From an uncultured Cohaesibacter sp. (lineage in GTDB: Bacteria > Pseudomonadota > Alphaproteobacteria > Rhizobiales > Cohaesibacteraceae), in NCBI RefSeq assembly GCF_963682185.1, contig NZ_OY821667.1, forward strand, positions 2,616,501 to 2,680,500: a stretch of 64,000 nucleotides of DNA, read 5' to 3'. The notes under the pieces were generated by a model. That model was given only the letters and a program-made list of their open reading frames with translations, did no database searches and was not told the origin of the DNA. Shown piece by piece: positions 33,099-42,910 of the stretch. Within the stretch, counting starts at the first letter, position 1. Each line of letters begins with the position of its first letter. The position numbers and the translations under genes are program-made.

Positions 33099-34589
33099 AT
33101 GGCTGAGGTCAAATCTCCAATTCTTTCTCTTCGTCAAATCAAGAAGAGTTATGGACCGTTACAGATTCTTCATGGCATCGATCTTGATATTCATGAAGGA
33201 GAAGTGGTTGCGCTGTTGGGAGAAAACGGAGCCGGTAAATCGACGGTGTCCAACATCATCTGCGGAACCATCCGGCCAAGTTCGGGCTCAATGACATGGC
33301 AAGGCGCGGACTACGCGCCCGCCAACCCTCGCGAGGCAATCGATGCTGGGCTCGGTCTGATCCATCAGGAGCTGAGATTGCTCCCCCATCTCACGATTGC
33401 AGAAAACGTCTTTGTGGGGCGCTGGCCCAAATCCCGCGGTCAGGTTGACCGCAAGGCCATGGAGCGCAAGGCACAGGAGCAGCTGGAACGGCTGGGCCTT
33501 GATTTGCCTGCGAACCGCAAGGTTGAGGGGCTTTCCACGGCCAATCAGCAACTGGTGGAAATTGCCAAGGCGCTGACCCTCAATGCAAGATTGCTCATTC
33601 TGGATGAACCGACAGCGGCCCTTGGCGATGCCGAGACGGAATTGCTGTTCAAACAGATCGATCGCCTTCGGGCCGACGGCGTCGGTATCATCTATATTTC
33701 GCACCGTCTGGAAGAGATCCGGCGCATCGCTGACCGCATCGTGGTCATGCGCGACGGCTCCAAGGTTAAGGAATTTGACAAGGGCGATGTGCCCGTCCGC
33801 ACCATTGTTGAAAGTATGGTGGGACGTGAACTCGGGCGCATGTTCCCGCACTTCCCGCCGGTTGGCGATGAAGTCACCTTCGAGGTCAAGGATCTGACAT
33901 CAGGGCTGGATGCGTTCCATGATGTCAGCTTCAAGGTGCATAAGGGCGAAGTGTTCGGCATTGCCGGGCTGGTCGGAGCAGGGCGCACCGAACTGGTCCG
34001 CGCCATCACCGGCGCCGATCCCATTTCCGCAGGCGGCATTTATCTCGATGGCAAGGATGTGACCCCGCGCAGCCCGGGCCAATCCATTCGCAACGGCATC
34101 GTTCTGGTGCCAGAAGATCGCAAACTGCAGGGATTGGTGCTGGAACACAGCATCTCAGAAAATATCGGCTACGCCAACATGAAGGCCGTTGCGCCCAAAA
34201 AATGGGTGAGCAAGAAGGCAATCGACAGCTTTGCCGCTGCCAATATCCATCGCTTCGGAGTAAAGGGGCAGGGGCATCAGAATGCCGATGAAATGTCCGG
34301 CGGCAACCAGCAGAAGGTGGTGTTGGCCAAATGGCTGGCGACCGACCCGAAAGTGGTTGTTCTGGATGAGCCGACCCGCGGCATCGATGTGGGGGCCCGT
34401 TCGTCTATCTACGACATCATCGTAGAGCTGTCAGAAAAAGGGATTTGCGTGATTGTTGTCAGCTCTGACCTTGAGGAAGTGTTGGGTGTTTCTAACCGGA
34501 TTCTGGTGATGGCCGAGGGCAAACAGGCCGGAATTCTGGATCGTGCAGATGCAAATGATGTGTCAGTCATGGAGCTTGCGACCAGCTAA
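33099..34589 (+). CDS. Sugar ABC transporter ATP-binding protein (double ATPase)
   Basis: The 496-residue protein is an RbsA-type tandem ATPase. The first cassette has Walker A LLGENGAGKST, signature region EGLSTANQQLVEIAKAL and Walker B LLILDEPTAAL. The second has a degenerate P-loop (IAGLVGAGRTELVRAITG), signature SGGNQQKVVLAKWLA and Walker B VVVLDEPTRGIDVG. The LSTANQQ signature of cassette one departs from LSGGQ, as is common in this family. It energises sugar import through the permease encoded two genes upstream. Confidence 0.94.
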   Translation: MAEVKSPILSLRQIKKSYGPLQILHGIDLDIHEGEVVALLGENGAGKSTVSNIICGTIRPSSGSMTWQGADYAPANPREAIDAGLGLIHQELRLLPHLTIAENVFVGRWPKSRGQVDRKAMERKAQEQLERLGLDLPANRKVEGLSTANQQLVEIAKALTLNARLLILDEPTAALGDAETELLFKQIDRLRADGVGIIYISHRLEEIRRIADRIVVMRDGSKVKEFDKGDVPVRTIVESMVGRELGRMFPHFPPVGDEVTFEVKDLTSGLDAFHDVSFKVHKGEVFGIAGLVGAGRTELVRAITGADPISAGGIYLDGKDVTPRSPGQSIRNGIVLVPEDRKLQGLVLEHSISENIGYANMKAVAPKKWVSKKAIDSFAAANIHRFGVKGQGHQNADEMSGGNQQKVVLAKWLATDPKVVVLDEPTRGIDVGARSSIYDIIVELSEKGICVIVVSSDLEEVLGVSNRILVMAEGKQAGILDRADANDVSVMELATS

Positions 34590-34633
34590 GGGGACTGGCC
34601 AGGAATTTCCTAGTGTGAATATGGGAGAAAGAT

Positions 34634-35422
34634 ATGTCCGAATTTAATTTCAATGCGCCGGCGATGTTTGATCTAGGTGGCCGCGTTGCGCTGGTAACCG
34701 GTGCCGGAAGCGGTATTGGGCAGCATATTGCCATTGGTTTGGCCCAATGCGGCGCGGACGTCGCCTGTCTGGACCGACGCGAAGATGATGGTCTTGCGAA
34801 GACGGTTGATGCCATCACTGCTGCGGGGAAAAAGGCCATTGCCATCACCGCCGATGTAACCCGCAAGGACTCTCTTGTCGAGGCTGTCGCCAAAACGGAA
34901 GCAGAACTTGGGGATCTGACCATCGCCGTCAACTCCGCTGGCATCGCCAATGCCAATCCGGCTGAGGAAATGAGCGAAGAGCAATTCCAGACCCTGATGG
35001 ATATCAACCTCAAGGGGGTCTTCCTGTCCTGTCAGGCCGAGGCCAATGCAATGCTCAAGCATGGCAAGGGTGCGATCGTCAACATCGCCTCCATGTCTGG
35101 CGTAATCGTCAATCGTGGCCTGATGCAGGTGCATTACAATTCCTCCAAGGCTGGCGTCATTCATCTGACCAAGAGCATGGCAATGGAATGGGTTGATGGT
35201 GGGCTCCGTGTAAACGCTATCAGCCCGGGCTATACCGCAACGCCAATGAATACCCGTCCTGAAATGGTGCACCAGACCAAGGAATTTGAAGACCAGACGC
35301 CGATGCATCGTATGGCGAGCGTAAAAGAAATGGTTGGACCTGCCGTTTTCCTTGTCAGTGATGCCGCGTCCTATTGCACCGGTGTAAACCTGCTGGTGGA
35401 TGGTGGCTTCTGCTGCTGGTGA
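34634..35422 (+). CDS. Short-chain dehydrogenase of the carbohydrate locus (transporter operon)
   Basis: This 262-residue NAD(P)-dependent enzyme has the cofactor loop TGAGSGIGQH, LDRREDD (an aspartate after the second strand, favouring NAD), NSAGIANA, the active-site serine in IASMSG, the YNSSK motif and the ending CTGVNLLVDGGFCCW. It resembles polyol dehydrogenases such as those for sorbitol or xylitol. It is translated last in the transporter operon, so it should act on the imported compound. Gene order after the ATPase and a strong terminator 120 bases later make it part of that transcript. Confidence 0.87.
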   Translation: MSEFNFNAPAMFDLGGRVALVTGAGSGIGQHIAIGLAQCGADVACLDRREDDGLAKTVDAITAAGKKAIAITADVTRKDSLVEAVAKTEAELGDLTIAVNSAGIANANPAEEMSEEQFQTLMDINLKGVFLSCQAEANAMLKHGKGAIVNIASMSGVIVNRGLMQVHYNSSKAGVIHLTKSMAMEWVDGGLRVNAISPGYTATPMNTRPEMVHQTKEFEDQTPMHRMASVKEMVGPAVFLVSDAASYCTGVNLLVDGGFCCW

Positions 35423-35540
35423 TCGGATGGAAAAGGAATTCCGGGTTATTCGCCTGGATCGATATTGACTGGCTCCTCCCTTGCAATCCTTTCTTGCCTA
35501 AGTACCTTCTCCTTCAGCAAGAATAATGCCGGTCGATATA

Positions 35541-35572
35541 AGTGCCTGCTTTGTCCAGCAGGCACTTTTTTT
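35541..35572 (+). terminator. Strong terminator of the transporter operon
   Basis: AGTGCCTGCT (35541-35550) and AGCAGGCACT (35557-35566) form a perfect 10-bp stem with a loop of six and a run of seven T. Confidence 0.9.
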
Positions 35573-35860
35573 GTCTTTACTCTCGATGATCAAAGCGTCC
35601 TCAATCAGCAGAAATCATAGAATATTTTTCCCGCAGCGAAGGGCCTTGCAGTTCATTGAGGTAGCCTGTTTCGTCGCGTGCGAAAACCGTAGCGAAATTT
35701 TTCTATTCTATCGCACAAGTTGGTACAGGATTTCTCGTAGTCCCCCATCGAATTACCTACATTGTGGTCAAGAGATTTAGTGCTAGGGATGAACGATCCA
35801 TACGCTTGCCACGATCCCTATCAGGGATCTTGCAGGGCACGAGCGTGCATGACGTTCTAA
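35573..35860. promoter_or_regulatory. cysK upstream region with a palindrome
   Basis: No gene is supported between the terminator and cysK. A perfect inverted repeat, GATCCC-TATCA-GGGATC (35813-35829), lies about 47 bases before the cysK start and is a candidate operator. No clear promoter boxes were identified. Confidence 0.45.
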
Positions 35861-35875
35861 ATGCGAGGAACAAAA

Positions 35876-36850
35876 ATGGCTCACACTCCAAAAACCACTG
35901 AAGGCCGCGGCCGGATCTATGATTCCATCATCGACACCATCGGCAACACACCACTGGTGCGGTTCGACAAGATTGCTGCCAAGCATGGCGTCAAGGCAAA
36001 CCTGATCGGCAAGCTAGAATTCTTCAACCCGCTTGCAAGCGTCAAGGATCGCATCGGCGTCAATATGATTGAAGCCATGGAAGACGATGGCAAGATCGAG
36101 CCGGGCAAAACCACCCTGATCGAGCCGACATCCGGCAACACCGGCATTGCGCTTGCTTTCACGGCAGCTGCCAAGGGCTATCGCCTCATTCTGGTCATGC
36201 CGGAAACCATGTCCATCGAACGCCGCAAGATGTTTGCCTATCTGGGTGCCGAACTGGAGCTGACCGAAGGCCCCAAAGGCATGAAGGGCGCGATTGCGCG
36301 CGCAGAAGAGCTGGTCAATGAAATTGACAATGCAGTGATTCCACAGCAGTTCCAGAATGCCGCCAACCCTGAAATTCATCGCAGCACCACCGCCGTGGAG
36401 ATCTGGAATGACACCAACGGGGAAGTGGACGCTCTGATTTCCGGCGTTGGCACTGGTGGTACCATTACCGGCGTTGGCTCCGAGCTGAAGGCGCGCAAGG
36501 CTGATATTAAGGTGGTCGCGGTTGAACCTTCAGACAGTCCGGTTCTGTCTGGTGGCAAACCGGGCCCACACAAGATTCAAGGCATCGGGGCAGGCTTTGT
36601 GCCTGATGTTCTGGACACCAGCCTCATTGATGAAATCATTCAGGTTTCCAATGAAGATGCCTTCGCATTCTCGCGTGAATTGGCCCGCACAGAAGGTGTG
36701 CCAGTCGGTATTTCGTCTGGTGCCGCCTTGGCTGCAGCCATCGAATTGGGCAAACGGGATGAATTTGCCGGTAAAAATATCGTCATCATCATTCCAAGCT
36801 TTGCCGAGCGTTATCTGTCCACTGCCTTGTTTGATGGCATTGGAGAATAA
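35876..36850 (+). CDS. cysK: Cysteine synthase A
   Basis: CysK forms cysteine from O-acetylserine and sulfide. The PLP lysine is in the NPLASVKDRIGVNM segment, followed by the substrate loop EPTSGNTGIALAF and the phosphate loop GVGTGGTITGVGSEL; the ending of the fold (VPVGISSGAALAAA) is present. The length of 324 residues is normal. The ATG at 35876 has GAGGAA nearby. An upstream palindrome and a following terminator define a single-gene unit. Confidence 0.95.
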   Translation: MAHTPKTTEGRGRIYDSIIDTIGNTPLVRFDKIAAKHGVKANLIGKLEFFNPLASVKDRIGVNMIEAMEDDGKIEPGKTTLIEPTSGNTGIALAFTAAAKGYRLILVMPETMSIERRKMFAYLGAELELTEGPKGMKGAIARAEELVNEIDNAVIPQQFQNAANPEIHRSTTAVEIWNDTNGEVDALISGVGTGGTITGVGSELKARKADIKVVAVEPSDSPVLSGGKPGPHKIQGIGAGFVPDVLDTSLIDEIIQVSNEDAFAFSRELARTEGVPVGISSGAALAAAIELGKRDEFAGKNIVIIIPSFAERYLSTALFDGIGE

Positions 36851-36897
36851 GAAAACCGGAAACTGTTCCAGTTCCGAAACGTTTTCTGAGTGCATTG

Positions 36898-36935
36898 GCC
36901 GTGGTGGGATCATATTTCCCCACCACGGCTTTTTA
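36898..36935 (+). terminator. Terminator after cysK
   Basis: GCCGTGGTGGG (36898-36908) pairs perfectly with CCCACCACGGC (36919-36929), followed by five T. Confidence 0.9.
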
Positions 36936-37115
36936 CTATCTGTGATATGGTTCATGCATCTTTTTGAATCGCAATTGATTTGCATGAGGGATCGTATGCT
37001 TCTGCTTCTCTTGTCCGTAGAACGAGCACAATCCCTGCAATTGAAATGGAGATGGCGCTTCTGTCCGGAGCGACAGGAAAGCCGCCCGTAAAGACCTGAA
37101 CAGAATGGTGATGGA

Positions 37116-37856
37116 ATGACCCGATTTTCGAACTGTCTCGCCCTATCGCTGCTTGCAGCGTCTGCCGCAGCGCTGGCCGGACCGGCGGTGGCAGGAGACG
37201 CAGCCGAATTTCGGTCCCATGGTTTCTCTGATGATGAGCGGGGCCGCTATTTTGCTTTTGAGGAATTCGGCGTGGAGAGTGGCCCCCACTATCCCTATTC
37301 CAATATCTATATCGTTGATCTGGCGACAGATAAGTGGGTGCCAGACACGCCGGTCCGCGTGCGCTTGGAAGAAGAAGGCGAAACCCCCATCGTGGCTCGC
37401 GTCAAGGCATTTGAACAAGCCACACCCATTATGCAGCAATATCAGATTTCCAATTCCGGTGTGGTTCTGGCCGCTTCGCCCATCAGTGAGGTGGGGGAAA
37501 AAGCCATCATGCGTTTCCAGAAGACATCGCAACCTCTGTTGAGCAACAGCGCGTCTCCCTACACCCTCGAGATCAACACCAAGGATGTACGGGATCTGAA
37601 CGGGTGCGAAATGGGTGGCAGTACGGTAACCGGTTTTGCGCTGACCCTGACCACGCCCACAGGCGAGACCCGACAGCTGCATGACGAGACGTCGGCTCCG
37701 CGCTCGCGCGGCTGTCCGCTCGACTATCACCTCTCGGCTGTCTTTGCGCCAACGCGGATGGAAGCGCAGACCCATGCGGTGGCGCTGGTGGGTGTCTTCA
37801 GTCAGACCGATGACGGGCAGGATTTGCGCTATATCGCGGTGCCCTTCTCTTTTTGA
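37116..37856 (+). CDS. Secreted DUF2259-type protein
   Basis: The 246-residue protein has a signal peptide (FSNCLALSLLAASAAALAGPAVA) and then a beta-rich domain. The start of the mature part, FRSHGFSDDERGRYFAFEEFGVESG, and YSNIYIVDL fit the alphaproteobacterial DUF2259 family of predicted secreted proteins with unknown function. Two cysteines (GCEMGG and RGCPLDYH) could form a disulfide. The ThiF-type gene begins 30 bases later and may share its transcript, with no evident functional link. Confidence 0.7.
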   Translation: MTRFSNCLALSLLAASAAALAGPAVAGDAAEFRSHGFSDDERGRYFAFEEFGVESGPHYPYSNIYIVDLATDKWVPDTPVRVRLEEEGETPIVARVKAFEQATPIMQQYQISNSGVVLAASPISEVGEKAIMRFQKTSQPLLSNSASPYTLEINTKDVRDLNGCEMGGSTVTGFALTLTTPTGETRQLHDETSAPRSRGCPLDYHLSAVFAPTRMEAQTHAVALVGVFSQTDDGQDLRYIAVPFSF

Positions 37857-37885
37857 TCTGTCCTTAGGGGAATGAAAGCCACGCC

Positions 37886-38635
37886 ATGCTGAGCAAAGAC
37901 GAACTGGAACGCTACGCCCGTCACATTCTGCTAAGGGATGTGGGCGGCCCGGGCCAGCAAAAGCTGAAAGCAGCCAAGGTGCTAGTGGTCGGGGCAGGAG
38001 GGCTTGGCTCGCCTCTTTTGGCCTATCTGGCCGCGGCGGGGGTTGGAACTCTTGGCATCGTGGATGATGACATAGTTGCCCTCTCCAATCTGCAAAGGCA
38101 GATCATTCATGATAGTGAAGCGGTTGGCATGTTGAAGGTGGAGAGCGCAGAAACCAGCCTTGCGCGCATCAACCCCCATGTGGTGGTGCAGCCTCATGCC
38201 ATGCGTCTTGATGCGGCAAACGGCAAGACGCTGCTGCAGTCCTACGACCTGGTGGTCGATGGCACAGACAATTTTGATACCCGCTATCTGGTGGCAGAGC
38301 TATGTGAAGAGGCCTGCAAGCCTCTGATCACGGGTGCGGTGGGCATGTTTGATGGATCTATCACCACGCTGAAACCCTATGAGACGGATGCGCAAGGTCG
38401 CCTCAATCCGCGTTATCAAGATCTGTTCCCGAACCGGCCTGCGCCGGGCTCCATTCCCGCCTGTGCCGAAGCGGGCATTCTGGGGGCACTGACTGGCGTC
38501 ATCGGCTCCATGATGGCGCTTGAGATCATCAAGGAGATTGTGGGCCTTGGGGAAGGGCTCGTTGGCCGCCTCATCCTGTATGATGCGCGGGCGAGCCGCT
38601 TTGAAACCATCCGTTATCGGCGCCGTAAGGAGTGA
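37886..38635 (+). CDS. moeB: ThiF/MoeB-type sulfur-carrier adenylyltransferase
   Basis: The 249-residue protein is an E1-like enzyme that adenylates the C-terminal glycine of a ubiquitin-fold sulfur carrier for molybdopterin or thiamine synthesis. Motifs: YARHILLRDVGGPGQQKL, the nucleotide loop VVGAGGLGSPLLAYLAAAG, DDDIVALSNLQRQIIH with the arginine finger, and DGTDNFDTRYLVAELC. The zinc-binding CxxC pairs of E. coli MoeB are not present, as in many alphaproteobacterial copies. MoeB versus ThiF cannot be decided because no carrier gene is nearby. Confidence 0.85.
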   Translation: MLSKDELERYARHILLRDVGGPGQQKLKAAKVLVVGAGGLGSPLLAYLAAAGVGTLGIVDDDIVALSNLQRQIIHDSEAVGMLKVESAETSLARINPHVVVQPHAMRLDAANGKTLLQSYDLVVDGTDNFDTRYLVAELCEEACKPLITGAVGMFDGSITTLKPYETDAQGRLNPRYQDLFPNRPAPGSIPACAEAGILGALTGVIGSMMALEIIKEIVGLGEGLVGRLILYDARASRFETIRYRRRKE

Positions 38636-38648
38636 TAGGACATGATCC

Positions 38649-39638
38649 TCACACCATGGATGGCAACACCCTGTCCGGTGGCCTGTGCCCATCAATGAAA
38701 GCCTTGATATTGATGATCACCTTTTCCCCCATATCCATGCGGCCCTCTTCGGTGGCCGAACCCATGTGAGGCATGAGTACCACGCGTTCCGATCTGGCCA
38801 GCTTTGGGTTGATCTTGGGCTCATTCTCGAACACATCAAGCCCGGCACCAGCGATGTCGCCATTCTCGATCAGGCGGGCCAGTGTCTGCTCGTCAATCAC
38901 CTCGCCGCGTGCTGTGTTGACGATATAGGCGTCTTTGTTGACCAGCTTGAGTCGTCGGGCCGAGAGCAGATGATAGGTGGCTGGCGTGTGGGGGCAGTGA
39001 ATCGATATGACATCCATTCGCGCCAGCATCTGGTCAAGGCTCTCCCAGTAGGTCGCTTCCAGGTCATATTCCACATCCTCTGAGAGGCGCCGCCGATTGT
39101 GATAATGGATCTGCATGCCGAAGGCCTTGGCCCGTCGTGCCACGGCCTGCCCGATGCGCCCCATACCGATGATGCCCAGCCGCTTGCCCCAGACGCGCTT
39201 GCCCAACATCCATGTGGGAGACCAGCCCGGCCAGTCCTTATGTTCTTTCAAATAGAGCATGCCTTCGGCAAACCGCCTTGGCACCGCCAGAATGAGCGAC
39301 ATGGCCATGTCGGCTGTGTCTTCGGTCAGAACGCCGGGCGTGTTGGTCACGGTGATGTTGCGCGCATTGGCTGACAGGACATCGATATTGTCGATACCAT
39401 TGCCGAAATTGGCGATCAGCTTGAGATTTTCTCCCGCCTGCGAGAGAAGATGCGCGTCGATGCGGTCGGTAACCGTTGGCACAAGAATGTCAGCATGTTT
39501 GACTGCCTCGACCAGTTGCGCCTGACTCATCGGTTTGTCATCTTCCTTGAGACGCGTATCAAACAATTCGCGCATCCGCGTTTCCACAGCAGCTGGGAGT
39601 TTGCGGGTAACGACCACAATCGGCTTTTGTCTCGCCAT
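38649..39638 (-). CDS. D-isomer-specific 2-hydroxyacid dehydrogenase
   Basis: The 329-residue NAD(P)-dependent enzyme shows IANFGNGIDNIDV, the nucleotide motif GIIGMGRIGQAVARRAKAFG, and the catalytic Arg-Glu-His set in NTARGEVIDEQTL, AGLDVFENEPKIN and MPHMGSATEEGR. The sequence most resembles glyoxylate/hydroxypyruvate reductases (D-glycerate dehydrogenase, GyaR type). It converges with the ThiF-type gene and is divergent from the SH3 protein gene, an arrangement seen in related genomes. Confidence 0.87.
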   Translation of the reverse strand: MARQKPIVVVTRKLPAAVETRMRELFDTRLKEDDKPMSQAQLVEAVKHADILVPTVTDRIDAHLLSQAGENLKLIANFGNGIDNIDVLSANARNITVTNTPGVLTEDTADMAMSLILAVPRRFAEGMLYLKEHKDWPGWSPTWMLGKRVWGKRLGIIGMGRIGQAVARRAKAFGMQIHYHNRRRLSEDVEYDLEATYWESLDQMLARMDVISIHCPHTPATYHLLSARRLKLVNKDAYIVNTARGEVIDEQTLARLIENGDIAGAGLDVFENEPKINPKLARSERVVLMPHMGSATEEGRMDMGEKVIINIKAFIDGHRPPDRVLPSMV

Positions 39639-40080
39639 AGGTTTGCCCTATTCCTGCCTCATAGCATCACCCGTTTCCAGCAGCGATATTGGCTAAAACA
39701 CACAGAGAATTCGTTTTTCTGGCGTTTATCCTTTTCGCTTAAAGAAGCGTATTCAGGTGAATTTCTTCGATTTTCAGCATGCCAACAGCACGCCATTCCG
39801 CTTTGTGAAGTCAGGATAGGATCAATTCAGAGTGAATTTGGTATCCGTGTCTTCTCAAGGGGCCGTGATAACTTGCAAAAAATCGCAATAAATTCAATCG
39901 CAGGCACCCTTTGGAATGCTATAGGGAATGCCCCTGTCATGACCAGTCATCCCATGGTTTGAGATGTGCCGGACTTATGCATGCAGGTCACTCAGGGTTA
40001 AAAGATTCTTTATTGCGGTGGTGTAGCTTCGACTCTGTCGAAATGAGGAACGCCAAGTAGGAAAGCAGCGCAGAGGCAAG
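39639..40080. other. Divergent intergenic region
   Basis: This 440-base gap separates two divergent genes and should contain both promoters, but no convincing boxes were found. GGAATGC is repeated at about 39913 and 39926. The open frame at 39450-39962 mostly overlaps the dehydrogenase in antisense and has no ribosome site. Confidence 0.4.
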
Positions 40081-40608
40081 ATGAAAAAGAGACCGTTCAT
40101 TGCACAATGGATTGCGGCGATATGCTTGATCGCCATCGCTGACCTGCCAGCCCATGCTCAGGGCACTACTATAGGGCCGTCCGGGCTGAAGATTCCCAGG
40201 TTTGTCTCTCTCAAGTCTGATCGCGTCAATGTACGGGGTGGTCCATCCACGGACCATAAGGTGAAATGGGTCTTCCGCCGCGCCGGCCTGCCGGTGGAAA
40301 TCGTGCATGAGTTTGAAAACTGGCGCCAGATTCGCGATTCCGAAGGGGAAGAAGGCTGGGTCTATCATTCCCTTCTTTCCGGGCGACGCACAGCCCTGAT
40401 CAGCCCCTGGCAGACTGCAGGCACCTTAGTGGACCTGCTCAGAAACCCGACCGAAGATGCGCCGGTGGCGGCCAAGGCGCAGGTTGGTGTGCAGGTGGAT
40501 ATCACAGAGTGTGAAAGAGGCTGGTGTGAAGTCGCCGTGCAGAGCTATAGCGGCTGGCTGAAGGCAAATCTCCTGTGGGGTGTCTATCCGAATGAAGAGA
40601 TCAACTGA
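40081..40608 (+). CDS. Secreted SH3-domain protein
   Basis: The 175-residue protein has a signal peptide (RPFIAQWIAAICLIAIADLPAHA) and two bacterial SH3-like repeats. The first runs from SLKSDRVNVRGGPSTDHKVKWVF to EEGWVYHSLLSGRR, the second from VDLLRNPTEDAPVAAKAQ to ERGWCEVAVQSYSGWLKANLLWG. SH3b domains in the periplasm commonly bind peptidoglycan or stabilise envelope enzymes. A conserved pair of cysteines (ECERGWC) is present. The role is unknown. Confidence 0.85.
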   Translation: MKKRPFIAQWIAAICLIAIADLPAHAQGTTIGPSGLKIPRFVSLKSDRVNVRGGPSTDHKVKWVFRRAGLPVEIVHEFENWRQIRDSEGEEGWVYHSLLSGRRTALISPWQTAGTLVDLLRNPTEDAPVAAKAQVGVQVDITECERGWCEVAVQSYSGWLKANLLWGVYPNEEIN

Positions 40609-40725
40609 AGTCTCTCACGGGCGTCCATCGCGATCCTGTGGCATCTGCGCGTGACTAGGTGTCTGTCAGTGGATCGCCCGAAGGCATGCCGGCTTCCGGC
40701 CCGACTTCTTTCCAGTTAAACAAAA

Positions 40726-40757
40726 GGCGCTCACCGATTGCTCGGGAGCGCCTTTTT
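40726..40757. terminator. Bidirectional terminator between the SH3 gene and pnp
   Basis: GGCGCTC (40726-40732) pairs with GAGCGCC (40746-40752). T runs follow on both strands (TTTTT on plus, TTTTG on minus), so it can end both convergent transcripts. Confidence 0.85.
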
Positions 40758-40780
40758 ATTTCATTCAAGAAGGGAAAGCC

Positions 40781-42910
40781 TTAGTCGGCTTTCTTTTCTT
40801 CCTGTTTGATTTCTTCGCCGGTTTCCTGATCAACCACTTTCATGGACAGGCGAACCTTGCCGCGATCATCAAAGCCGAGCAGCTTGACGAAGACGCTATC
40901 GCCTTCTTTCACAACGTCGGTCACCTTGTTGGTGCGCTGTGGGGTCAGCTGGGAGATATGAACCAGACCATCGCGTGCGCCGAAGAAGTTCACAAAAGCA
41001 CCAAAGTCAACGGTTTTGACAACCTTGCCTTTGTAGATAACGCCAACTTCAGGTTCAGCTGCAATGGAGTTGATCCAGTTGATCGCTGCGGTGATGGCTG
41101 CGCCGTCAGAAGAAGCAACCTTGATGGTGCCGTCGTCGCTGATGTCGACTTTGGCGCCGGTTTTTTCGACGATCTCACGGATGACCTTACCGCCAGAACC
41201 GATAACTTCACGGATCTTGTCGACAGGGATCTTCAGGGTTTCGATGCGTGGTGCGAATTCGCCAACTTCAGCGCGTGCTTCGCCCAGAGCCTTGCTCATT
41301 TCGCCCAGAATGTGCAGACGACCACCTTTGGCCTGTTCCAGAGCAACCTTCATGATCTCTTCGGTGATACCGTCGATCTTGATGTCCATCTGCAGGGAGG
41401 TGATGCCTTCCGACGTACCGGCAACCTTGAAGTCCATGTCGCCGAGGTGATCTTCGTCACCAAGGATGTCGGAGAGAACGGCAAACTCGTCGCCTTCCTT
41501 GATCAGGCCCATTGCGATACCGGCAACAGGAGCCTTCAGAGGAACACCAGCATCCATCAGCGCCAGAGAGGTGCCGCAAACGGTAGCCATGGAAGAGGAA
41601 CCGTTGGATTCGGTGATGTCGGAAACAACACGCAGGGTGTATGGGAATTCATGATGGGCAGGCAACATAGGATGCACAGCGCGCCATGCCAGCTTGCCAT
41701 GACCGATTTCACGACGGCCCGGAGACCCGATGCGGCCAGCTTCACCAACAGAGAACGGAGGGAAGTTGTAATGCAGCAGGAAGGTTTCCTTGTAGGTGCC
41801 AGCCAGAGAATCGACGAACTGTTCGTCGTCGCCGGTACCAAGGGTCGCAACCACCAGAGCCTGGGTTTCACCACGGGTGAACAGCGCAGAACCATGGGTA
41901 CGAGGCAGCTTGCCAACTTCGGAAACGATCGGGCGAACGGTCTTCAGATCGCGACCATCGATACGGCCACCGGTCTTGATGATCTGGCCACGAACGATCT
42001 TGGCTTCAGCCTTTTTGAACAGATCGCCAACGACAACAGCATCAGCTGCATTTTCGTCTTCCGGATTGCAAAGGGTTGCCATGACCTTTTCTTTTGCCGC
42101 ATCAACAGCAGCATAGCGTTCGGTCTTGGCAGCAATCTTGAAAGCAGCCTGAAGGTCTTCACCAGCGATGTCTTCAACCTTGGCAGCCAGCTCGGAATAA
42201 TCCGGCATGGAGAATTCGCGAGGCTCTTTGGCAGCTTTTTCAGCAAGGCGGATGATGGCGTCGATAACCGGCTGGAAGCCTGCATGACCGAACATCACGG
42301 CCTTCAGCATGGTTTCCTCAGACAGGTTCTGAGCTTCGGATTCAACCATCAGAACGGCATCGTTGGTACCGGCAACAACCAGATCCAGCTTGGAATCTTC
42401 CATCGAGTCGATGGCCGGGTTGAGAACGAATTCGTCATTGATGAGACCAACGCGGGCACCGCCGATCGGGCCCATGAAAGGAACACCGGAAAGGGTCAGC
42501 GCTGCGGAAGCGGCAACCATGGCCAGAATGTCCGGGTCATTGACCATGTCATGGCTGACAACGGTGATGATGACCTGGGTCTCGCATTTGTAACCATCAA
42601 CGAACAGCGGACGGATCGGACGGTCGATCAGACGAGAGGTGAGGGTTTCTTTTTCGCTTGGACGGCCTTCACGTTTGAAGTAGCCACCCGGAATTTTACC
42701 GGCAGCGTAGGTCTTTTCCTGATAATTGACGGTAAGCGGGAAGAAGTCGAGGCCCGGCTTAGGCTGTTTTGCAGACACAACGGTCGCAAGAACAGAGGTT
42801 TCGCCAAGGGAAGCCAGAACTGCGCCGTCAGCCTGACGCGCAATTTGACCGGTTTCCAGAACGAGCTTCTGCCCGCCCCAATCGATTTCTTCACGTTGAA
42901 TATCGAACAT
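40781..42910 (-). CDS. pnp: Polyribonucleotide nucleotidyltransferase
   Basis: PNPase degrades RNA 3' to 5' with phosphate and belongs to the degradosome. The 709-residue protein has two RNase PH domains (first with [20 protein letters not shown], second with [20 protein letters not shown] and the catalytic [17 protein letters not shown]), a KH domain ([20 protein letters not shown]) and a C-terminal S1 domain ([22 protein letters not shown], then DGLVHISQL). The C-terminal tail is acidic and lysine-rich. It follows rpsO, but a strong hairpin terminator lies between them. Confidence 0.97.
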   Translation of the reverse strand: MFDIQREEIDWGGQKLVLETGQIARQADGAVLASLGETSVLATVVSAKQPKPGLDFFPLTVNYQEKTYAAGKIPGGYFKREGRPSEKETLTSRLIDRPIRPLFVDGYKCETQVIITVVSHDMVNDPDILAMVAASAALTLSGVPFMGPIGGARVGLINDEFVLNPAIDSMEDSKLDLVVAGTNDAVLMVESEAQNLSEETMLKAVMFGHAGFQPVIDAIIRLAEKAAKEPREFSMPDYSELAAKVEDIAGEDLQAAFKIAAKTERYAAVDAAKEKVMATLCNPEDENAADAVVVGDLFKKAEAKIVRGQIIKTGGRIDGRDLKTVRPIVSEVGKLPRTHGSALFTRGETQALVVATLGTGDDEQFVDSLAGTYKETFLLHYNFPPFSVGEAGRIGSPGRREIGHGKLAWRAVHPMLPAHHEFPYTLRVVSDITESNGSSSMATVCGTSLALMDAGVPLKAPVAGIAMGLIKEGDEFAVLSDILGDEDHLGDMDFKVAGTSEGITSLQMDIKIDGITEEIMKVALEQAKGGRLHILGEMSKALGEARAEVGEFAPRIETLKIPVDKIREVIGSGGKVIREIVEKTGAKVDISDDGTIKVASSDGAAITAAINWINSIAAEPEVGVIYKGKVVKTVDFGAFVNFFGARDGLVHISQLTPQRTNKVTDVVKEGDSVFVKLLGFDDRGKVRLSMKVVDQETGEEIKQEEKKAD

